NCBI RefSeq assembly: GCF_014646195.1
Contig: NZ_BMMZ01000004.1
Coordinates: 248,001-312,000 of the forward strand
Source: Microlunatus endophyticus
GTDB lineage: Bacteria > Actinomycetota > Actinomycetes > Propionibacteriales > Propionibacteriaceae
Reading direction: 5' to 3'
Length of the DNA: 64,000 bases
Part shown: piece by piece, positions 62,065 through 64,000 of the stretch
Layout: each line of letters begins with the position of its first letter
Numbering within the stretch: position 1 is the first letter of the stretch
Made by a program: the position numbers and the translations under genes
The notes under the pieces: model-generated
Told to the model about the DNA's origin: nothing
Seen by the model: only the letters and a program-made list of their open reading frames with translations
Database searches by the model: none

Positions 62065-63348
62065 TCACCGCTCCGGGGATTCGCCCGGCGCCGGCCAGGT
62101 GATCTTGTGATGGACCCAGGTCGACGGCAGGCCGACCTGGCGCAGCGATCGCATGAAGCCGACCAGAACTGTGGTGACCGCCAGTGCGGCCGCAAGCACC
62201 CACAGGGTGACTCCGAGACCGAAGTGCGCGAGTAGCTGGCTGCCGACGACGGGGGACAGGGGCGCACTCAGCAGGAAGGTGAGACTGAGCACCGAGCTGA
62301 GCCGGCCCTGCAGATGGTGCGGCGTGACCGCCGCGACGTAGCCGCCGAGTCCGGCGTTGAGCGCCGGGGCGAGCAGGATCGGTACGCCGAACATGATCAG
62401 ATAGACCGGGTACGACTGGGCCAGGGCCATGATCGCGATCCCGACTGACAACAGGGCCAGCGCTGTGATGGTGATCGTCGCCACCCGGAACCGGTTGAGC
62501 AACCGGCCCGCGAAGAGCGATCCGATCAAGGTCGCCGCGCCCATCACGAAGTCGAGCAACCCGATCAGGAACGGCGTCGTGTGATCGCGGACCAGATGCA
62601 GGGTGATCGCGATGACGACCGCATTGATCGTCAGATTGACCATCGCGAAGAGACCGATTGCGGCCCGGAAGAGCGGAACGCTCCAGCAGAAGCGCAGACC
62701 TTCGGCCAGCGATCGCAGCGGGTGCTCGCGGGGACCGTCATGATGATCGTTCAACGGGACCCGGATGAAGAAGGTCGACACCAGGATCGCGAATTCGCCG
62801 ATCGCGTTGGCCAGGAACGGAATCATCCGCGCCACGGAGTAGAGCAGACCGCCGACCGGGCCGCCCAGCAGCGATGCGACCGCGCCGCGGCCCTCGACGA
62901 CCGCCATTGCCTGCGGCAGTTGGGTGACCGGGACCACGTAGGGGATCGCTGCCGCCTCCGCGGAGCCGACGGCAGTGCCGATCACCGATGAGACGAAAAG
63001 TGCGGCGGCCAATTGCCAGCCGGTCAGCCAGCCCAGGAAACCCGCGACCGCGATCCAGCCCCAGCAGGCCGCACCGATCGCTGCGCCGGCGACGATGATC
63101 TTTCGACGGTCGGTGCGATCGGCCAGCACGCCGGTCGGCAGTGTCATCACCAGGCCACCGATCTGACCGATGGCCGCGATCACACCGGCCTGGGCGACCG
63201 AGCCGGTCAGGGCGTACGCGATCAGCGGCACCGCGAAGGAGCCGATCCCGGAACCGATCAGCTGGGTCGTCCGCCCGGCCATCAGCAGTACGTACGGCCG
63301 GTTGTGCCGCAGTGCCGGCTCGGCGGCGGCCTCGGGTGTCACGCTCAC
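62065..63348 (-). CDS. MFS transporter, divergent from an ArsR-type regulator
   Basis: 427 residues, twelve helices. The A-motif is TGVLADRTDRRKII and later a second GRLLNRFR. It resembles the MFS group often annotated as enterobactin/multidrug exporters (GLAFAVPLIAYALTG-like start: SFAVPLIAYALTGSVAQAG). The GTG was chosen because TAGCGT lies seven bases upstream; earlier residues are not conserved in such transporters. Paired with a divergent HTH gene and two shared dyads, so regulated export is likely. Confidence 0.87.
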   Translation of the reverse strand: MSVTPEAAAEPALRHNRPYVLLMAGRTTQLIGSGIGSFAVPLIAYALTGSVAQAGVIAAIGQIGGLVMTLPTGVLADRTDRRKIIVAGAAIGAACWGWIAVAGFLGWLTGWQLAAALFVSSVIGTAVGSAEAAAIPYVVPVTQLPQAMAVVEGRGAVASLLGGPVGGLLYSVARMIPFLANAIGEFAILVSTFFIRVPLNDHHDGPREHPLRSLAEGLRFCWSVPLFRAAIGLFAMVNLTINAVVIAITLHLVRDHTTPFLIGLLDFVMGAATLIGSLFAGRLLNRFRVATITITALALLSVGIAIMALAQSYPVYLIMFGVPILLAPALNAGLGGYVAAVTPHHLQGRLSSVLSLTFLLSAPLSPVVGSQLLAHFGLGVTLWVLAAALAVTTVLVGFMRSLRQVGLPSTWVHHKITWPAPGESPER

Positions 63349-63377
63349 GAGGATGACGCTACGGCCCAGGACAGAAA

Positions 63378-63397
63378 TGCGCAAGTCTTCTTGCGCA
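63378..63397. promoter_or_regulatory. Palindromic operator 1 (TGCGCAAG dyad)
   Basis: Perfect arms TGCGCAAG/CTTGCGCA around a four-base centre, 16 bases upstream of the MFS -10. Likely site for the divergent ArsR-type repressor. Confidence 0.7.
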
Positions 63398-63404
63398 ATT
63401 CTCG

Positions 63405-63427
63405 ATGCGCAATTTATGGTGCGCGAT
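63405..63427. promoter_or_regulatory. Palindromic operator 2 (ATGCGC dyad)
   Basis: ATGCGC...GCGCGAT, an imperfect second copy of the same core, next to the -10 of the regulator gene. Two spaced sites suggest control of both genes. Confidence 0.55.
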
Positions 63428-63443
63428 TTGCTAGGCTGGCTCG

Positions 63444-64000
63444 GTGCCCGGCTCGATGCATGTCACAGACCCGGCGGTGCTGCGCGCCCTGTCGCATCCG
63501 CTCCGGCAGCGGATCCTCGGGGAGTTCGAGGTCCTCGGACATGCTCGCGCGGCGGACCTGGCCGAGGCTCTCGGTGAGCCGGCCAACTCAGTCAGCTTCC
63601 ATCTGCGGGTTCTGGCCAAGGCAGGCATCATCGAGGAGGCGCCGGAGCTGGCGAAAGATCGCCGGGATCGGGTCTGGAAGGAGACCTTCGACTCGTTCAC
63701 CATCGACGAAGACATCCCGGGTGTCGAGCAGTATCTGAAGCCGTACATCGACTGGCTGCAGCAGATGATCTTCCGTGCCTCGCGATCCGGTGACAAGGAC
63801 AGCTCGGCCAGCGTGCAGCAGGCGAGACTGACCGTCACCGAGATGCGGGAACTGGCTGACGAGATCCATTCGGTGATCACCCGCAGAGTGAATGCGAGCG
63901 TGGAGGCGATCCGTCGGGACCCGCACAATCCGGAGCGCCGCTATCACCGGGTGCTGTTCGCGATCGGTCCGTGGGATCCCGCGGCGGAGAGCACCGAGGA
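63444..64000 (+). CDS. ArsR-type winged-helix regulator, 3' end outside the window
   Basis: Open from the GTG to the last base (at least 185 residues). ALSHPLRQRILGEFEVLGHARAADLAEAL and SVSFHLRVLAKAGIIEE form the ArsR helix-turn-helix; no metal-binding Cys pair is seen there. A longer C-terminal half (IDWLQQMIFRASRSG; ELADEIHSVITRRVNA; RYHRVLFAIGPWDP) resembles the C-terminal domain found in regulators of MFS exporters. TAGGCT ends six bases before the GTG. Divergent from the MFS gene, so it is probably its repressor. Confidence 0.85.
   Translation, partial: MPGSMHVTDPAVLRALSHPLRQRILGEFEVLGHARAADLAEALGEPANSVSFHLRVLAKAGIIEEAPELAKDRRDRVWKETFDSFTIDEDIPGVEQYLKPYIDWLQQMIFRASRSGDKDSSASVQQARLTVTEMRELADEIHSVITRRVNASVEAIRRDPHNPERRYHRVLFAIGPWDPAAESTE

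Noticed and set aside
61715..62203. Extended peptide deformylase N-terminus or separate small protein on the minus strand
   Set aside because: The frame crosses the repeat element and shows no domain-like composition; deformylase of 207 residues is already full length.

Overview
High-GC actinobacterial chromosome segment, probably a Propionibacteriaceae-type organism close to Microlunatus. This is inferred from roughly 65-70% GC by eye, frequent GTG starts, many ATGA/GTGA start-stop overlaps, a mycobacterial-type adenosine kinase, an actinobacterial ars locus and heterodimeric carotenoid cyclases. Species identity cannot be read from the sequence alone. I see no tRNA, rRNA, insertion sequence, prophage or CRISPR array. 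About 64 protein genes (including one pseudogene and two cut by the window edges) fill nearly all of the window.

1-10,648: a light/oxidative-stress style carotenoid locus. A plus-strand operon of overlapping genes (photolyase, idi, crtE, crtI, crtB, Rieske oxygenase) runs tail to tail into a minus-strand operon (SDR-SRPBCC protein, crtYc, crtYd, crtU). A divergent MarR regulator sits at the head of the second operon. The predicted product is an aromatic carotenoid of the isorenieratene type, possibly oxidised further by the Rieske enzyme.

10,732-21,061: a secreted phospholipase C, then a compact block of unknown purpose. It contains a response regulator, histidine kinase, NDP-sugar epimerase with a Cys/His insertion, GT2 glycosyltransferase, a DUF2064-methyltransferase fusion, a membrane molybdopterin oxidoreductase with a small membrane partner, and a GT87-like mannosyltransferase. 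This is my main candidate for an undescribed glycoconjugate pathway.

21,070-41,730: mixed housekeeping and metabolic genes (phosphotransferase, adenosine kinase, DsbA-like protein lacking its CxxC, MFS, PLP aldolase-like enzyme, atypical kinase, ALO-type oxidase, azoreductase, YbaK, gamma carbonic anhydrase, lysoplasmalogenase, uracil permease, rhomboid, two GT4 enzymes, DMT exporter, M20 hydrolase).

41,753-47,112: an arsenic locus, arsR-arsN1-like divergent from flavoprotein / decayed MFS / acr3 / arsC, followed by a folP2-like gene. 47,281-51,783: a ROK regulator and three Gfo/Idh/MocA oxidoreductases. 51,784-52,734: a fluoride riboswitch ahead of two crcB genes. 52,753-56,832: mutarotase, DUF4352-like and DUF4192 proteins and a sugar kinase, with two DnaA boxes in one intergenic gap. 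56,871-60,939: amtB-glnK-glnD with a GlnR-like box and leader hairpin. 61,091-64,000: peptide deformylase, an intergenic element built from direct and inverted repeats, and an MFS gene divergent from an ArsR-type regulator that runs off the window.

Two window-wide patterns stand out. Many operons begin with a TAnnnT hexamer only 6-7 bases before the start codon, consistent with leaderless transcripts. Short tandem duplications of 12, 15 or 18 bases recur inside and between genes.
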